Source: Thermococcus sp.
Lineage (GTDB): Archaea; Methanobacteriota_B; Thermococci; Thermococcales; Thermococcaceae
Reading direction: 5' to 3'
NCBI GenBank assembly: GCA_015520705.1
Contig: WAPO01000097.1
Location: 1 to 44,355, forward strand
DNA: 44,355 nucleotides
Shown here: positions 29,346-40,201 of the stretch, piece by piece
How the letters are laid out: every line of letters starts with the position of its first letter
Numbering within the stretch: position 1 is the first letter of the stretch
Translations under genes and position numbers: made by a program
The notes under the pieces: model-generated
Database searches by the model: none
What the model was told of the DNA's origin: nothing
What the model saw: the letters and a program-made list of their open reading frames with translations, nothing else

Positions 29346-29729
29346 TCACCTCGCGTTAAGGACTTTAATTCCAAGCTCCTTTGCTCTCTCAACTATAAGT
29401 TCTCTCTTTCTTGAGCCGACTGTGCCCGCTATCCTCGCTGCCTGCCTTGTGGGGTCGATCGCTTCAAGTTCCCTGATGTTGTGGACGAGAACTTCCTCGT
29501 AGCCGCTCGGGTGGAGTCCCCTGACAGCTTTAGGTGAGCTCCAGCCTATACTCGGTGATCTGGCTTTGCCTTTCCTCTTAAGCCTGAGCTTGCTGTCAAT
29601 TCCCTTTGGCCTGCGCCACTTCGGGTTGTTCTTGAACTTTGGATAGCGCCACCATTCCTGCCTTAAAAATCTAGGCTTCTTCCTCTTGAGATTTGCCCTT
29701 ATTCTCAGGAGTCTCGCTTTCTCATTCAT
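29346..29729 (-). CDS. rpl32e: 50S ribosomal protein eL32
   Basis: [68 protein letters not shown]. Confidence 0.97.
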   Translation of the reverse strand: MNEKARLLRIRANLKRKKPRFLRQEWWRYPKFKNNPKWRRPKGIDSKLRLKRKGKARSPSIGWSSPKAVRGLHPSGYEEVLVHNIRELEAIDPTRQAARIAGTVGSRKRELIVERAKELGIKVLNAR

Positions 29730-29739
29730 TTCTCACACC

Positions 29740-30294
29740 TCAGAACTTTATCGGCTTACCAGCTTTTTCAACTATGTAAATTCCGTCCTGGAAGACTCTC
29801 CTATCCCATTTGTTTATCTTTGTGGCCTGCTCTATGTTTGCCGCAGTCTGGCCTGCTTTTTCCTTATCAATGCTCTCGACGACTATCTCCTGTCCCATGA
29901 CCTTTACAGTAACTCCTGGAAGGATTTTTGCCTTTCTCGGGTTCTTCTCACCGAGGAAGTTCTCTATGATGACCTCATCCCCCTGAACCTTAACGGTCAT
30001 GGGAAAGTGGCTGTAGAGAACTTTAAGCCTGTATGTGAAGCCCTCGGTGACGCCCCTTATCATGTTGGCTATGTGGGCTTTGAATGTCCTCGCTATCGCT
30101 ATGTCCCTTCTCCTCGGGAACTCCTTGAAGACGATAATCTTCCCGTCTTCGGTGAAGATACGAACGCCAGGATACCTGAGCTCCCTCTCAAGCTCTCCTT
30201 TTGGACCTCTGACCTTAATGAGATTTCCTTCAATCGTAACCTCAACCCCTTCTGGAATTTCAACCTCTTCCCTTACCCACGCGTCGATTGGCAT
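29740..30294 (-). CDS. rpl6: 50S ribosomal protein uL6
   Basis: [34 protein letters not shown]..; [24 protein letters not shown]. Confidence 0.97.
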   Translation of the reverse strand: MPIDAWVREEVEIPEGVEVTIEGNLIKVRGPKGELERELRYPGVRIFTEDGKIIVFKEFPRRRDIAIARTFKAHIANMIRGVTEGFTYRLKVLYSHFPMTVKVQGDEVIIENFLGEKNPRKAKILPGVTVKVMGQEIVVESIDKEKAGQTAANIEQATKINKWDRRVFQDGIYIVEKAGKPIKF

Positions 30295-30307
30295 CTCTCT
30301 CCCTCCG

Positions 30308-30700
30308 TTAGTAGACGTATGCTATAAGCCTTCCACCAATCCCCTTCTCTCTGGCCTCTTTGTGCGTCATGACACCCTGTGATGTTGAAACGATGAGGAT
30401 ACCGAACTCAAAGGCGGGTAAGAATCTCTTTTCCCATGCCTCATATTCTCTGGCTTTTACCGGGAATCTCGGCTTTATTGCTCCTGCTTTATTGACTTTA
30501 CCCACCAGCTGAACCCTGTAAATCCCTGCCCTTCCGTCGTCTATGAATTCAAACTCACCTATATACCCGTTCTCCTGCATAACCCTGAGAACCTCACCTA
30601 TAAGCTTTGAGGCGGGTTTCAGGTAAACCTCTTTCTTTCCAACTTTCTCGCTGTTTGAGATATGTGATAAGGCATTTGCCAATGGATCAAGTAAAGTCAT
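30308..30700 (-). CDS. rps8: 30S ribosomal protein uS8
   Basis: [73 protein letters not shown]-like ending. Confidence 0.97.
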   Translation of the reverse strand: MTLLDPLANALSHISNSEKVGKKEVYLKPASKLIGEVLRVMQENGYIGEFEFIDDGRAGIYRVQLVGKVNKAGAIKPRFPVKAREYEAWEKRFLPAFEFGILIVSTSQGVMTHKEAREKGIGGRLIAYVY

Positions 30701-30711
30701 CTTTCCTCACC

Positions 30712-30882
30712 TCACTCGTACTTCTTAAAGCCCAGCTTGGGGGCTATCTCTCTAAAGCAGTGTCTGCACAGCATCAATCCATGGATTCTAATGACCGGAC
30801 CGTACTGGCCGCAGCGCATGCATCTCCTCGCACCCTTACCAAACTTTCTTGGCTTTCTTTTGTTATAATCAGCCTTCGCCAT
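30712..30882 (-). CDS. rps14: 30S ribosomal protein uS14
   Basis: Hand translation [56 protein letters not shown] (56 aa; below the ORF-track cutoff). Confidence 0.96.
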   Translation of the reverse strand: MAKADYNKRKPRKFGKGARRCMRCGQYGPVIRIHGLMLCRHCFREIAPKLGFKKYE

Positions 30883-31427
30883 CATAATCCCTCCACGACG
30901 GCGTTAAACTCTTCCTGAACGAAAACTATTCCCTCATCCTTTGTTAACTTGTGTCTGTTCGGTATCTTCTTCCTGTGTCTCTTTCTCCTGGCTACCCTGA
31001 AGCCCGGTCTCTCAAGGGTCACGCAAACATCCATACCAAAGATTCCTATCTCGGGGTCGTATTCAACGCCTGGGATGTTTATGTGCTCCTGAATTCCAAA
31101 GCAGAAGTTGCCGTGCTCGTCGAAGTTTCCGGCTTTGAGTTTGTTATCCACAGCGGCCAGAAGCCTTTTGAGCATTTCTTCAGCCTTTTTTCCCCTGAGG
31201 GTTACCTTAACCGCTATGGGTTCCCCTCTCCTGATTCCAAAGTCTTTATTTGTCTGCTTTGCCCGTCTCCTTATGGGTTTCTGACCAACAAGACCCTCAA
31301 GCATCTTCTCAGCCTTAGTCAAGCGCTCTCCACTCTCACCAACACCAATGTTGATTGTAACTTTGGCTATCCTTGGTTTCCTCATCGGATGAGCTTCCCA
31401 ATCTGCTAAGATTGCCTCTCTATTCAT
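30882..31427 (-). CDS. rpl5: 50S ribosomal protein uL5
   Basis: [64 protein letters not shown]. Confidence 0.97.
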   Translation of the reverse strand: MNREAILADWEAHPMRKPRIAKVTINIGVGESGERLTKAEKMLEGLVGQKPIRRRAKQTNKDFGIRRGEPIAVKVTLRGKKAEEMLKRLLAAVDNKLKAGNFDEHGNFCFGIQEHINIPGVEYDPEIGIFGMDVCVTLERPGFRVARRKRHRKKIPNRHKLTKDEGIVFVQEEFNAVVEGL

Positions 31428-31438
31428 CTCTTCTCACC

Positions 31439-32185
31439 TCATGGAAGTGAAATCTCTGGCTTTTCCTTTCCAACAACAAAGGCGTATTCCTTAAGCGTAT
31501 CAAAGAGTTCTCCTTCGCTGTCTTCAATTGTAACCACATCTGGCCAGCCGCCTGGGAACTGCCTGACCTCAACGATTTTGCCTGTCCTTGCAACGTTCTT
31601 ACCCTGAACAACAAACACCTGTGCTCCAATTTCAAATGGAATGATCTCTATAATCTCCTTCTCCGGAACCTTCATGAGAACTGTGTAAGCTGTTTTGAAC
31701 CTGTCTTTAGTCTCATCCGCAAGCGAGCTGAGTTTAACAAGATAGTTTGTCCCGTCGTGGAAGTTAAGTTGCAGATTCCCGCCCTTGACCATCCTCTTGT
31801 TGCTTATTCTGAGCGGCTTGATATTTGCCTCTTTGTCGGTTATCGGGTGGAGTATGAGCTTTCCAATCCTGTTTGGAAGAACCCTGTAGTGTTCTCCGGT
31901 CTCGGGGATCGAGATAACATCCATAATCCCAACAGGGAATTTGTAGTCCTTCCTTGGAACGCCATCCACCAGAACTTTGCCCTCGTTGAGTATCTTTCTG
32001 GCCTCTCTTGCCGTTTTGGCATAGCCGAGATAGTCCCTGACTATGTAGAGCAGCGGGATTGAAGTTCTCATGCTGTGCGGTCCGGGTCTGGGCCTGACGG
32101 CCCATTTATACCTCTTGCGCTCGATATACCACTGAGTTGGAGCACTCAACCTCTTCAAGTGCCTCTTAGCACCTTTCCTCGCCAT
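31439..32185 (-). CDS. rps4e: 30S ribosomal protein eS4
   Basis: [54 protein letters not shown]. Confidence 0.97.
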   Translation of the reverse strand: MARKGAKRHLKRLSAPTQWYIERKRYKWAVRPRPGPHSMRTSIPLLYIVRDYLGYAKTAREARKILNEGKVLVDGVPRKDYKFPVGIMDVISIPETGEHYRVLPNRIGKLILHPITDKEANIKPLRISNKRMVKGGNLQLNFHDGTNYLVKLSSLADETKDRFKTAYTVLMKVPEKEIIEIIPFEIGAQVFVVQGKNVARTGKIVEVRQFPGGWPDVVTIEDSEGELFDTLKEYAFVVGKEKPEISLP

Positions 32186-32187
32186 GT

Positions 32188-32550
32188 TTATGCCCTCCTA
32201 TTAATTATCTTCTCCCTTCTCTCATCCTCAAGGTTCAGCTCAACAATAACAACGTTTGACGGGTGGAGCGGATAGAAGACCTCTGTACCATCTACCTTCT
32301 TCTGGGTAACTCCCTCAACGTGTATCCTGTATTTCTTGAGGTCCACTTCAGTGACCTTTCCTTCTGTCCCCTTGAAATCCCCTCTAACGACCTTAACCTT
32401 GTCCCCTTTTCTGATTGGCAGGTTTCTGATGCCGTACTTCTGCCTTAGTTCAGTTGAAAGGGGAGCGCTCATTATCTTCTGCCTGAGGTGAAGGGGAGCA
32501 TTATACAAAAACTTCCTCTGCTTTCCGGGCTTTCTCGTTTTCAGTTCCAT
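32188..32550 (-). CDS. rpl24: 50S ribosomal protein uL24
   Basis: [26 protein letters not shown]..; [30 protein letters not shown]. Confidence 0.97.
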   Translation of the reverse strand: MELKTRKPGKQRKFLYNAPLHLRQKIMSAPLSTELRQKYGIRNLPIRKGDKVKVVRGDFKGTEGKVTEVDLKKYRIHVEGVTQKKVDGTEVFYPLHPSNVVIVELNLEDERREKIINRRA

Positions 32551-32560
32551 TTTTCTCACC

Positions 32561-32986
32561 TCACAATACTATGCTCGCTATGCTGCCAAGCCTAACCCAC
32601 TTTTCAGCAGCTTCTCTCGCTATGGCACCTCTGATTTCAGTTCCCCTCGGAACACCTTCGGGAGTGACTATTGCAGCAGCATTGTCCTCAAACTTAACGC
32701 GCATGCCGTCGAGTCTTCTGTATTCCTTTCTCTGCCTGACTATCACTGCCCTGACAACCTGATGCCTTATGTCAGGCCTTCCCTTCTTGACCGTGGCAAT
32801 AACCATGTCTCCGACGCCGGCCGAAGCGAGCCTTCTCCTCGTCCCTTTGTAGCCAACAACGCCTATTATCTGGATGACCTTGGCACCGCTGTTGTCGGCG
32901 ACTTTGAGGTAAGCTCCTATCGGCAGGGCTCTCGTCGGCCTTACTGGACTTACACCCCTCGTTGCACCAGCACCCTTCTTCGCCAT
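32561..32986 (-). CDS. rpl14: 50S ribosomal protein uL14
   Basis: [65 protein letters not shown]. Confidence 0.97.
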   Translation of the reverse strand: MAKKGAGATRGVSPVRPTRALPIGAYLKVADNSGAKVIQIIGVVGYKGTRRRLASAGVGDMVIATVKKGRPDIRHQVVRAVIVRQRKEYRRLDGMRVKFEDNAAAIVTPEGVPRGTEIRGAIAREAAEKWVRLGSIASIVL

Positions 32987-32991
32987 CTGAA

Positions 32992-33327
32992 TCACCTCTC
33001 CCCAGCTTTCTGTGTTATGGCAACAACAACAAAGCTCTTTGTCTTGCTGAGCGGCCTTGTCTCGGCGACAATGACCCTATCACCGGGCTTTGCGGCAATG
33101 CATGGGGGGTTGTGTGCATGCACTGTGCTTCTCCTGAGTTCATACCTCTCATATTTTTTGAGATAGTGGTAGTGTTGCCTCGCAACTGTTACGGTTCTCC
33201 TCGGCTTATCGCTGACAACGACTCCCTCGAACACCCTGCCATGAATCTTAACGTGCCCATGCCACGGGCAGTAGGGGTCATCACACTTCTCAGCAGGAGG
33301 CTGAATCTTCAATCCGATGTCTCTCAT
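32992..33327 (-). CDS. rps17: 30S ribosomal protein uS17
   Basis: [63 protein letters not shown]. Confidence 0.97.
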   Translation of the reverse strand: MRDIGLKIQPPAEKCDDPYCPWHGHVKIHGRVFEGVVVSDKPRRTVTVARQHYHYLKKYERYELRRSTVHAHNPPCIAAKPGDRVIVAETRPLSKTKSFVVVAITQKAGER

Positions 33328-33707
33328 CTTCTCCACCTCTTTTTCAATCTCATCTCGGGTCTTCCAATCAAATCCTTTCCATGGATTCGTATTCTTTTAT
33401 CGCCAGCTTCAACCTCAATTTCAACAACGCTCTTGGGAATTATCCAGACCCTTTCTCCCACCATCGTGAGGGTGTTTTTCGTCTCATCGATGATGTGGCC
33501 TTCGATGCCAACCAGCTCTGGATGAGATGCCCTTATAATCTTTGCTTTCAGGCCTATTAGTTCGTGCCAGACGATGCTCTTCTCCGTTACTCTTACTCGA
33601 TTTCTATTAAGTCCTCTGAAAATCCAAGGCTTGCCAGCAAGTGCTTGACCTTTTCTCTGTGATCTCCCTGCAGTTCTATTCTTCCTTTTTTTACCGTTCC
33701 GCCGCAT
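33324..33707 (-). CDS. rnp1: RNase P protein component 1 (Rpp29/Pop4)
   Basis: [82 protein letters not shown]. Confidence 0.93.
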   Translation of the reverse strand: MRRNGKKRKNRTAGRSQRKGQALAGKPWIFRGLNRNRVRVTEKSIVWHELIGLKAKIIRASHPELVGIEGHIIDETKNTLTMVGERVWIIPKSVVEIEVEAGDKRIRIHGKDLIGRPEMRLKKRWRR

Positions 33708-33892
33708 GCCAGTTTCGCCTTCAGCTTTTTTGCAATGCCTTCAAGGTCAAATTCCTTCTCGTCTATCCCTTCAATTATTGTCTTGAGCTTTCCATAACGG
33801 GCCTTTTCAATATAGACCCTAATCCTCTGCTGCTCTTTCAGCACCTCTTTAAAGAGCATCTCATCCAGCGGGTTCACAATCCTCGGCACCAA
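33593..33892 (-). CDS. Translation initiation factor aIF1 (SUI1)
   Basis: [80 protein letters not shown]. Confidence 0.95.
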   Translation of the reverse strand: MVPRIVNPLDEMLFKEVLKEQQRIRVYIEKARYGKLKTIIEGIDEKEFDLEGIAKKLKAKLACGGTVKKGRIELQGDHREKVKHLLASLGFSEDLIEIE

Positions 33893-33895
33893 ACA

Positions 33896-34096
33896 TCACC
33901 TTTTCTCCCTAAGCTTCTCCTTCTTTATGGTTATAAGGCGCGCGATGTCGCGCCTTAAATCGCGGATGACCATGGGGTTCTCAAGGGAAGTCCCCATGGT
34001 GAGCATGCCCCTCTCCTTGGCAAGTTCGAGGCGGAGTTCCCTGATCTTCTCCTCGATTTCTTCCAGGCTCATCTCTCTAATCTCACTGGGCTTCAT
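33896..34096 (-). CDS. rpl29: 50S ribosomal protein uL29
   Basis: [61 protein letters not shown]. Confidence 0.97.
   Translation of the reverse strand: MKPSEIREMSLEEIEEKIRELRLELAKERGMLTMGTSLENPMVIRDLRRDIARLITIKKEKLREKR
33934..33957. repeat. Perfect 9-bp inverted repeat TAAGGCGCG-N6-CGCGCCTTA inside rpl29
   Basis: Direct inspection of both arms. Confidence 0.85.
33969..34000. repeat. Perfect 9-bp inverted repeat ACCATGGGG-N14-CCCCATGGT inside rpl29
   Basis: Direct inspection of both arms. 11 nt from the preceding inverted repeat. Confidence 0.85.
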
Positions 34097-34725
34097 TGTG
34101 TGCTCACCTCGGCAACCTCTTCTTCAACCGGCTTCTCAACAACCTCAATCTCGTCAGGAAGTTTGGCCTCCGGGGGCATTATTGATACTTTCACGCCTAT
34201 AACACCAAGCTTGAGCAGCGCCTGAGCATAGCCCTTGCTGACGAGGGTCTCAGCCGGGTTCCCGACTTTTGCAAGATAACCCTGATAGAAGCGCACGCTC
34301 TTGGCTCTTTCGCCGGTGAGCTTTCCGCTCAGCCGAATCTCAACGCCCCTTGCCCCGTTCCTCATTATAGCCCTTATAGCTGCATAGGCGGCGCGCCTGA
34401 AGTGGACGCCCCTCTCCAGCGCCTGGGCGAGTCTTACTGCCTGAACCTTGGCATTGAGGTAGGGGTTTTTAATTTCCTCAACTTCAATCTGGGGGTTCTC
34501 AAGGCTGAACTGCCTCTCAAGGGTTCTTGTGAGCTCTCTGATTCTTCTGCCTCCTCTGCCGATTACATAGCCCGGATTTGCGGCGAATATGACAACCTTC
34601 GTGCCTAGAGGAGTCTTCTTTATGTCGAGACCTCCGTAGCCGGCCCTTCTGAGTTCTTTTTCAAGGAACTCATCGATGAGCATTTCCTTGACGGATTCTT
34701 TAATGAAATATCTCTCAATAGCCAT
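34093..34725 (-). CDS. rps3: 30S ribosomal protein uS3
   Basis: [63 protein letters not shown]. Confidence 0.97.
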   Translation of the reverse strand: MAIERYFIKESVKEMLIDEFLEKELRRAGYGGLDIKKTPLGTKVVIFAANPGYVIGRGGRRIRELTRTLERQFSLENPQIEVEEIKNPYLNAKVQAVRLAQALERGVHFRRAAYAAIRAIMRNGARGVEIRLSGKLTGERAKSVRFYQGYLAKVGNPAETLVSKGYAQALLKLGVIGVKVSIMPPEAKLPDEIEVVEKPVEEEVAEVSTQ

Positions 34726-34729
34726 GGGT

Positions 34730-35194
34730 TCACCTCCTTACCTCTTCAACCACTATCTCTATGTGGGTCGTTTGCTGGTTGAACGGTGTCGCTCTCCCAA
34801 AGGCCTTGGGTATGTATCCCCTGAGAACAGGGCCTTTCTGAGCTGCTGCATGTATGATGCGGAGCCTGTCGGGATCAAGACCCTTCTGCTCGGCGTTGTT
34901 CTTGGCGTTGAGGAGCACCTTCTTAACCGCTTTTGCCACCTTGACCGGGTAGCGACCGGGACCGAAGCCCCTGCCCGGCTTGTGCCCCTGACTGTCGTTA
35001 AAGCGCCTGAGGGGAACCGGTCTCTTGAGGGCTATGACGTCATCGAGGTATTTGAGGGCATCGTTGAGCATCATTCCCTTGAGTTCCCTGCAGAGTTCAA
35101 CTGAGAACTTCGGTGAAATTCTCAGATCCCTCCCGCTTGCTCTCGCCATCTTCTCTGGATCATAATTTTGGAAAGAGTAGGAAAACTTGGCCAT
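34730..35194 (-). CDS. rpl22: 50S ribosomal protein uL22
   Basis: [75 protein letters not shown]. Confidence 0.97.
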   Translation of the reverse strand: MAKFSYSFQNYDPEKMARASGRDLRISPKFSVELCRELKGMMLNDALKYLDDVIALKRPVPLRRFNDSQGHKPGRGFGPGRYPVKVAKAVKKVLLNAKNNAEQKGLDPDRLRIIHAAAQKGPVLRGYIPKAFGRATPFNQQTTHIEIVVEEVRR

Positions 35195-35204
35195 TCACAC
35201 CACC

Positions 35205-35606
35205 TCACTTGATTGCAACGAACATTGATGACCTTGTGGCACCAACACCCGGTGAGCCATGCTGGACAATCTTCCTCGTGAGTGCAAACTCTCCAAGATA
35301 GTGGCCTATCATCTCGGGCTTTATCTCAAGCGCAACGAACTCCTTACCGTTGTGGACATGGATTGTCATCCCGACCATTTCAGGGAGAATTACCATGTCC
35401 CTGCTGTGCGTCCTTATGGGCTTCTTGTACTTGCCCCTCTTGGCAAGCCTTATCTTTCTGAGGAGCTTCTTCTGCTCCGGGCTGAGACCTCTCTTAAGTG
35501 AGCGCCTCTGCCTGCTCGGAAGGAGCTTTGCAAAGTCCTCAAGTGACATGTTCAAGAGCTCATCGAGCGTGTAGCCCCTATACTTAAACTCCCTTCTTCT
35601 CGCCAT
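35205..35606 (-). CDS. rps19: 30S ribosomal protein uS19
   Basis: [73 protein letters not shown]. Confidence 0.97.
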   Translation of the reverse strand: MARRREFKYRGYTLDELLNMSLEDFAKLLPSRQRRSLKRGLSPEQKKLLRKIRLAKRGKYKKPIRTHSRDMVILPEMVGMTIHVHNGKEFVALEIKPEMIGHYLGEFALTRKIVQHGSPGVGATRSSMFVAIK

Positions 35607-35611
35607 CTTCA

Positions 35612-36328
35612 TCACTTCCTCCTGCCAGTTCTTCTCGCCGCTATGTGGCCGACCTTCTGACCTGGGGCGGCTCTCCTTGAAACCGTGCTCGGTCTGCCTA
35701 TGTGGTGCTCCTTACCACCATGCGGATGGTTGACAGCGTTCATCTTGACACCCCTCGGCTTCGGCCAGAATCTGTTTCTGGCCTTGGCGATGTAGTATGC
35801 CTTTCCTGCCTTGACGATGGGCTTCTCAAGCCTGCCGCCGCCCGCTACAACTCCTATCGTTGCCCTGCACATCGGGTTGAACTGCTTGAGCTCGCCGCTC
35901 GGGAGCTGAACTATGACCTTATCCTTCTCCCTGCTGACGACGAGGGCGTATGCACCTCCAGCCCTCACGAACTTTCCGCCATCTCCCGGAGCCGCTTCGA
36001 TGTCATAGACATATGAACCCTCCGGAATCATTGCCAGCGGAAGGGTGTTGCCGATCTTTATCGGGGCGTTCGGGCCTATGGCTATCTCTTCGCCGACAAG
36101 TATGCCTTCTGGAGCTATTATAAGCTTCTCAAAGCCCTCGAATTTGACCCTTGCGACAGGTGCTGTCCTCCCGGGGTCATGGAGTATCTCCACAACCCTT
36201 CCGACAATGGTCTTCTCCTTCGTCATGTTCAGGGGCACGTATTTGACCCTTCCCCTGTATCTGTGAGATGGAACCCTAAATGTGGTTGTCCCCTTTCCTC
36301 TCCTCTGTTGAATCAAACTCTTACCCAT
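35612..36328 (-). CDS. rpl2: 50S ribosomal protein uL2
   Basis: [26 protein letters not shown]..; [47 protein letters not shown]. Confidence 0.97.
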   Translation of the reverse strand: MGKSLIQQRRGKGTTTFRVPSHRYRGRVKYVPLNMTKEKTIVGRVVEILHDPGRTAPVARVKFEGFEKLIIAPEGILVGEEIAIGPNAPIKIGNTLPLAMIPEGSYVYDIEAAPGDGGKFVRAGGAYALVVSREKDKVIVQLPSGELKQFNPMCRATIGVVAGGGRLEKPIVKAGKAYYIAKARNRFWPKPRGVKMNAVNHPHGGKEHHIGRPSTVSRRAAPGQKVGHIAARRTGRRK

Positions 36329-36339
36329 TCTCACTCACC

Positions 36340-36600
36340 TCAGAACAATCCTATCCTTGCGGCAATTTCACTTGCGTTGTATTCGGGAGCGAGCTTAACA
36401 TAGGCCTTCTTCTCTCCCCTCATAGTGACTACCACGTTGACCTTTGCAACCTTAACGCTGTATATCTCCTCAACGGCCCTCTTTATGTCGCTTTTTGTGG
36501 CCCTTCTGTCAACTATGAATGTGAGCTTGTTCTCGGTCTCAATGAGCGAAACTGCCTTTTCCGTTACCACCGGCCTGACAATAACCCTGTACGGATCCAT
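36340..36600 (-). CDS. rpl23: 50S ribosomal protein uL23
   Basis: [54 protein letters not shown]. Confidence 0.97.
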   Translation of the reverse strand: MDPYRVIVRPVVTEKAVSLIETENKLTFIVDRRATKSDIKRAVEEIYSVKVAKVNVVVTMRGEKKAYVKLAPEYNASEIAARIGLF

Positions 36601-36605
36601 CTTCC

Positions 36606-37373
36606 TCACCCGTAAATCTCCCTAAGTTTTTCAACAGCGCTCTTTGTCCAGATTGTCAATCTGCCCGGGTGCGTTCCAGGAGCGAGGAGCTCAACTCCAA
36701 GGTTGTCAACTGTAACCACATCAACGCCCGGGTGGTTTCTCGCACCCTGTATGATTCCTTCGTTCTTTGCAACCACGATGAGCGGCCCCTTTGCCTTCTT
36801 GTATTTCCTTCCCCTCATCTTTCCTTTTCCTGCCCTTATTTTGGTGTTCCTCTTGGCCCTCTCTATGTCGTCCCATATGCCGAGCTTCTTGAATATCTCC
36901 CTTGTCTGGGCTGTTTTGAATACCTTCTCAAGCTCGTCATCAACCACGAGTGGAACCTGAAGGACGTTGTCTATCGCATGCCCCCTTGCCTTAACGAGGT
37001 CGTAGTTTGCCGTTGCTGCTATTGCACTCATGAGGGCAAGCCTCTTCTCCTTCTTGTTTATGCCCTCCCAGACAATCTTCTCGACCTTGGGCGGGTGGGT
37101 TCTTCTTCCACCGACGGCGAAGGGGACGAATGCGGCAAACCTCGGTGAGGTCTTTATCCTTTCAACCCTTGCCATTCCGTGGCCCTTTCCTATGTTCTCC
37201 GTGACCCTTCTCTTTCCAGCGAGCGGATCCCTGCCCTGCGGCTGTATCCTGTGCGTCCATGAAGCGATGACAGCCCTTCTGATAAGGTCGGGCCTGAAAG
37301 GAGTGCTGAAGACCCTGGGGAGCTCTATCTCCTCAACGGGCTCGCCTTCGAGATTGAAAACCTTAACCTTCAT
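36606..37373 (-). CDS. rpl4: 50S ribosomal protein uL4
   Basis: [70 protein letters not shown]. Confidence 0.97.
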   Translation of the reverse strand: MKVKVFNLEGEPVEEIELPRVFSTPFRPDLIRRAVIASWTHRIQPQGRDPLAGKRRVTENIGKGHGMARVERIKTSPRFAAFVPFAVGGRRTHPPKVEKIVWEGINKKEKRLALMSAIAATANYDLVKARGHAIDNVLQVPLVVDDELEKVFKTAQTREIFKKLGIWDDIERAKRNTKIRAGKGKMRGRKYKKAKGPLIVVAKNEGIIQGARNHPGVDVVTVDNLGVELLAPGTHPGRLTIWTKSAVEKLREIYG

Positions 37374-37383
37374 CTATCTCACC

Positions 37384-38427
37384 TCACTGCTTTGACTCCC
37401 TACTAATGTACGTGATCTGAACCTTTTCGACAGGTGGCCTCTTTGCTGGCGGCCTTATAGCGGGCCTGACCCTGATTATCCTCTTTATTGCTCCCGGAAC
37501 GGTTCCCTGAATGAGGAGGAAATCGCTCCTGATGATTCCGTAGTGCGGGAAGCCGCCCTTCGGGGTAATCTCCACCTCATGCTTCTCGTCGAGCTTGAGT
37601 CTGCCGTTCTCACCTATCGCTATGAGCCTCTTGTTGAACTCTGTCCTGTGATGGAAGCCCATCTGACCGGCCAGCGGAACCGTCCACATGACCCTGGTCG
37701 GGTGCCAGGGACCGAGGTTACCGATGTGTCTGGCCTTCCCTGCGCGCTGGGCCTTGTGGAACTGTATCTTGACGCCCCATCTCTTGACCGGGCCCTGGGT
37801 TCCCTTGCCCTTGGTGACCGCTATGACGTCGAGAAGCTCCCCTTCCTTGAGAACCTCGCTTGCGCGGAGCTCCTTGCCGATCTTCTCCTTCAGGTATGCA
37901 AATTTTTCTTCAACGCCGTTTCCACCGAGGGCATACTCCATGACTTCGGGCTTCTTCTTGAGCTTTATGAGCCTCGGCTGGGTGTGAACCAGAGCCCTGA
38001 CCTCAACGATTTCGCCGTTTTTAACCATGTCCTCAAGCTGGCCGAGCTTCTCCTTGAAGGTCTCCTCGTTGTAGTTCTTCGGGAGAGTTTTTATTCTCCT
38101 CTTCAGGTCTTCGCTGAGGTTCGGTGCCCACACCTCTGTGGCTGTCTCAAGTCCGAGGTAGCCCTGCCTGTAGGCCCTGATACCGTAGACAAAGAGTGGC
38201 GGAACCTCAATCACTGTAACGGGCATGAATATTTCCTTGCCCTTGGTGAGGCCCGGTCTGTCGTCAATCATCAGTATGTGGGTCATTCCTGCCTTGTATC
38301 CAGCAAAGCCTAAGAGCCTGACTTCACTGTCCTGCGGCCACTTCTTGATCCTCGGGACTACGCTTTTAGCCCTCTTTCTCGGGGAATACGCCAGTGAACC
38401 TCTTCTTGGTCTGTGTATTTTTCCCAT
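37384..38427 (-). CDS. rpl3: 50S ribosomal protein uL3
   Basis: [31 protein letters not shown]..; [37 protein letters not shown]. Confidence 0.97.
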   Translation of the reverse strand: MGKIHRPRRGSLAYSPRKRAKSVVPRIKKWPQDSEVRLLGFAGYKAGMTHILMIDDRPGLTKGKEIFMPVTVIEVPPLFVYGIRAYRQGYLGLETATEVWAPNLSEDLKRRIKTLPKNYNEETFKEKLGQLEDMVKNGEIVEVRALVHTQPRLIKLKKKPEVMEYALGGNGVEEKFAYLKEKIGKELRASEVLKEGELLDVIAVTKGKGTQGPVKRWGVKIQFHKAQRAGKARHIGNLGPWHPTRVMWTVPLAGQMGFHHRTEFNKRLIAIGENGRLKLDEKHEVEITPKGGFPHYGIIRSDFLLIQGTVPGAIKRIIRVRPAIRPPAKRPPVEKVQITYISRESKQ

Positions 38428-38428
38428 T

Positions 38429-39205
38429 TCAATCCCTCCTTATGAAATTAAACACCGCCAGAGTGGCCAAGACGGCCTCCTCCGTCCTTACAGTTTTCGT
38501 CTTCTGATTTGGAAGTGTGTTGAGGATTAAATCAAAGGGATAATCCTCATGATAGTCTCTCAGGGTCTCCATCACGCCTCTCCTTGGAGACCCGAACACG
38601 AAACCTACATTCCCCTCAAGTCCGGGGAGATTCACATACCTGACATCCTCACCCCTGCGTGAGGTGGCAATCGCCAAATCCAGCCCTGCCTTTTTAAGTG
38701 TTTTTGCCAGTGTCTTCCTCGTCAGGTGAACCCTGTATCCCCAGTATTCATCGGGCTTATCCTGAACCACTCTGAGGGGATTCAGCGACACTATTCTGAA
38801 TGTGCCACGCCCTTCAATCTCACCCTCGACCATCGCGACCTCATCGAGGCCTATATCTGCATAGTACCTCCTGCCCTTCCTGAAGGCAAAGCCCTCCCTG
38901 AGCTCCCCAACCCTCGGCTTGGACTTCAGCTTGTGGTGGGGCGTCCTCAGAGGGGGTATAACTCCCACGTGCCTCAGCTCAGGCATCAGGGGAAAAAGCC
39001 TCTTGCGGAGATACTGAGGGGTTTCTGCATATTCAAGGATTGTTTTGATGAACCTGCCATCTTTACCGCCGGCCCTGTAAATCCAGATGTGCTCGACGCC
39101 GAAGATTGCACATGCCCTTGCTATCTGTCCGACCTTGTAAGTCCGGATTTTAGGGTCATCGGTTTCTTCGAGGAGCGAATCCGGAATGAAGATGTGCCAT
39201 GCCAT
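38429..39205 (-). CDS. SPOUT-class putative RNA methyltransferase (DUF171/MTH1-like)
   Basis: [44 protein letters not shown]..; [60 protein letters not shown]. Confidence 0.9.
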   Translation of the reverse strand: MAWHIFIPDSLLEETDDPKIRTYKVGQIARACAIFGVEHIWIYRAGGKDGRFIKTILEYAETPQYLRKRLFPLMPELRHVGVIPPLRTPHHKLKSKPRVGELREGFAFRKGRRYYADIGLDEVAMVEGEIEGRGTFRIVSLNPLRVVQDKPDEYWGYRVHLTRKTLAKTLKKAGLDLAIATSRRGEDVRYVNLPGLEGNVGFVFGSPRRGVMETLRDYHEDYPFDLILNTLPNQKTKTVRTEEAVLATLAVFNFIRRD

Positions 39206-39252
39206 TTTGGGTCATCCTTCCGCCTAAAGCTGAGTGGGAGTTAAAGAAGACT

Positions 39253-39262
39253 ATTTAAAAGG
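39253..39262 (-). promoter_or_regulatory. TATA-like promoter of the SPOUT-L3-L4-... superoperon
   Basis: Minus-strand cttttaaata about 50 bp upstream of the start at 39205. Confidence 0.45.
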
Positions 39263-39462
39263 CTTTCGAACCCTGCAACCCTTTTTTGAGTTGGGAAGCA
39301 TGAAACTTTTTTGCAATCAGCCCTTTGCCTCGAAAAGCACTGGCAGAAAGATTGGCGTGCAATGTAATAAGGGTCTCCACTTAAATCTGCTCCAGAACAG
39401 ACTTAACTCCTTTTACGAGCCTTTCGAAAAGGGAAAATAACGAAAATTCTGCCATTCGATTT

Positions 39463-40131
39463 TCAGAGCTTAATCGGCGCCCCAAAGGCCCTATCGCCTG
39501 CATCTCCAAGACCCGGCAGTATGTAGCCGTGGTCGTTAAGCTCCCTGTCTATCGCAGCAACGAACATCTCGACCTCAGGATGCCTCTCCTTTATCCTGCC
39601 TATCCCCTCTGGAGCCGCTAAAACGCCGACTATCACGTAGCGCTTGGCCTTTCCATACTTCCCCACTTCATCGAGGACTTTGATAAGCGTTGAGCCTGTC
39701 GCTATCATGGGATCGGCTATAATAACCGTATCTTCGGGCTTTATCTGGGGCACCTTGACGTATTTCATCTCTATCTCGAACTTCGGGGCCTTTCCGCGCG
39801 ATGCCGAGACTATGCCGACGCGTGCATGATCAAGAACCTTTATGAGCCCTTCCATGAGCGGAATTGCGGCACGGAGAACGGTTATTATAACGACGTTGCG
39901 TCTGTCCTTTACAATGATTCCCTCGGTTTCTTCGAGTGGAGTCCTGATGGGAACCCTCTCTACATCCATTGTTTTGGTTATCTCGTATGCCATATACCTC
40001 CCGAGTTTGACGAGGCCCTTTCTGAATGCAATGGGCCCTGTTTTTTCATTGCGGAGCTCTGTCAGAATCTCCATGATGAAAGGGCTGTCCTCGAATGAAT
40101 AGACACCTTCCCAGCGTTTGTCCCTCTTCAT
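39463..40131 (-). CDS. upp: Uracil phosphoribosyltransferase
   Basis: [34 protein letters not shown] loop; [32 protein letters not shown]-terminus. Confidence 0.95.
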   Translation of the reverse strand: MKRDKRWEGVYSFEDSPFIMEILTELRNEKTGPIAFRKGLVKLGRYMAYEITKTMDVERVPIRTPLEETEGIIVKDRRNVVIITVLRAAIPLMEGLIKVLDHARVGIVSASRGKAPKFEIEMKYVKVPQIKPEDTVIIADPMIATGSTLIKVLDEVGKYGKAKRYVIVGVLAAPEGIGRIKERHPEVEMFVAAIDRELNDHGYILPGLGDAGDRAFGAPIKL

Positions 40132-40201
40132 GCTCTCACCAGCAGAGGATTAGGGGAGGGGTTTATTAGCCTTCCGGCTGTCTATTCTGAGCATTGATGC
40201 A

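Noticed and set aside
36669-38313. Several long plus-strand ORFs (e.g. 159 aa at 36669, 256 aa at 37543)
   Set aside because: Antisense shadows of rpl4 and rpl3 caused by codon bias.
38455-38490. caccgccagagtggccaagacggcctcctcc resembles a Leu-tRNA 5' half
   Set aside because: No 3' half or T-arm. It lies within the SPOUT methyltransferase coding region (AVLATLAVF).
39234-39440. 68-aa plus ORF between the SPOUT MTase and upp
   Set aside because: No protein-like features; overlaps the promoter region of the superoperon.
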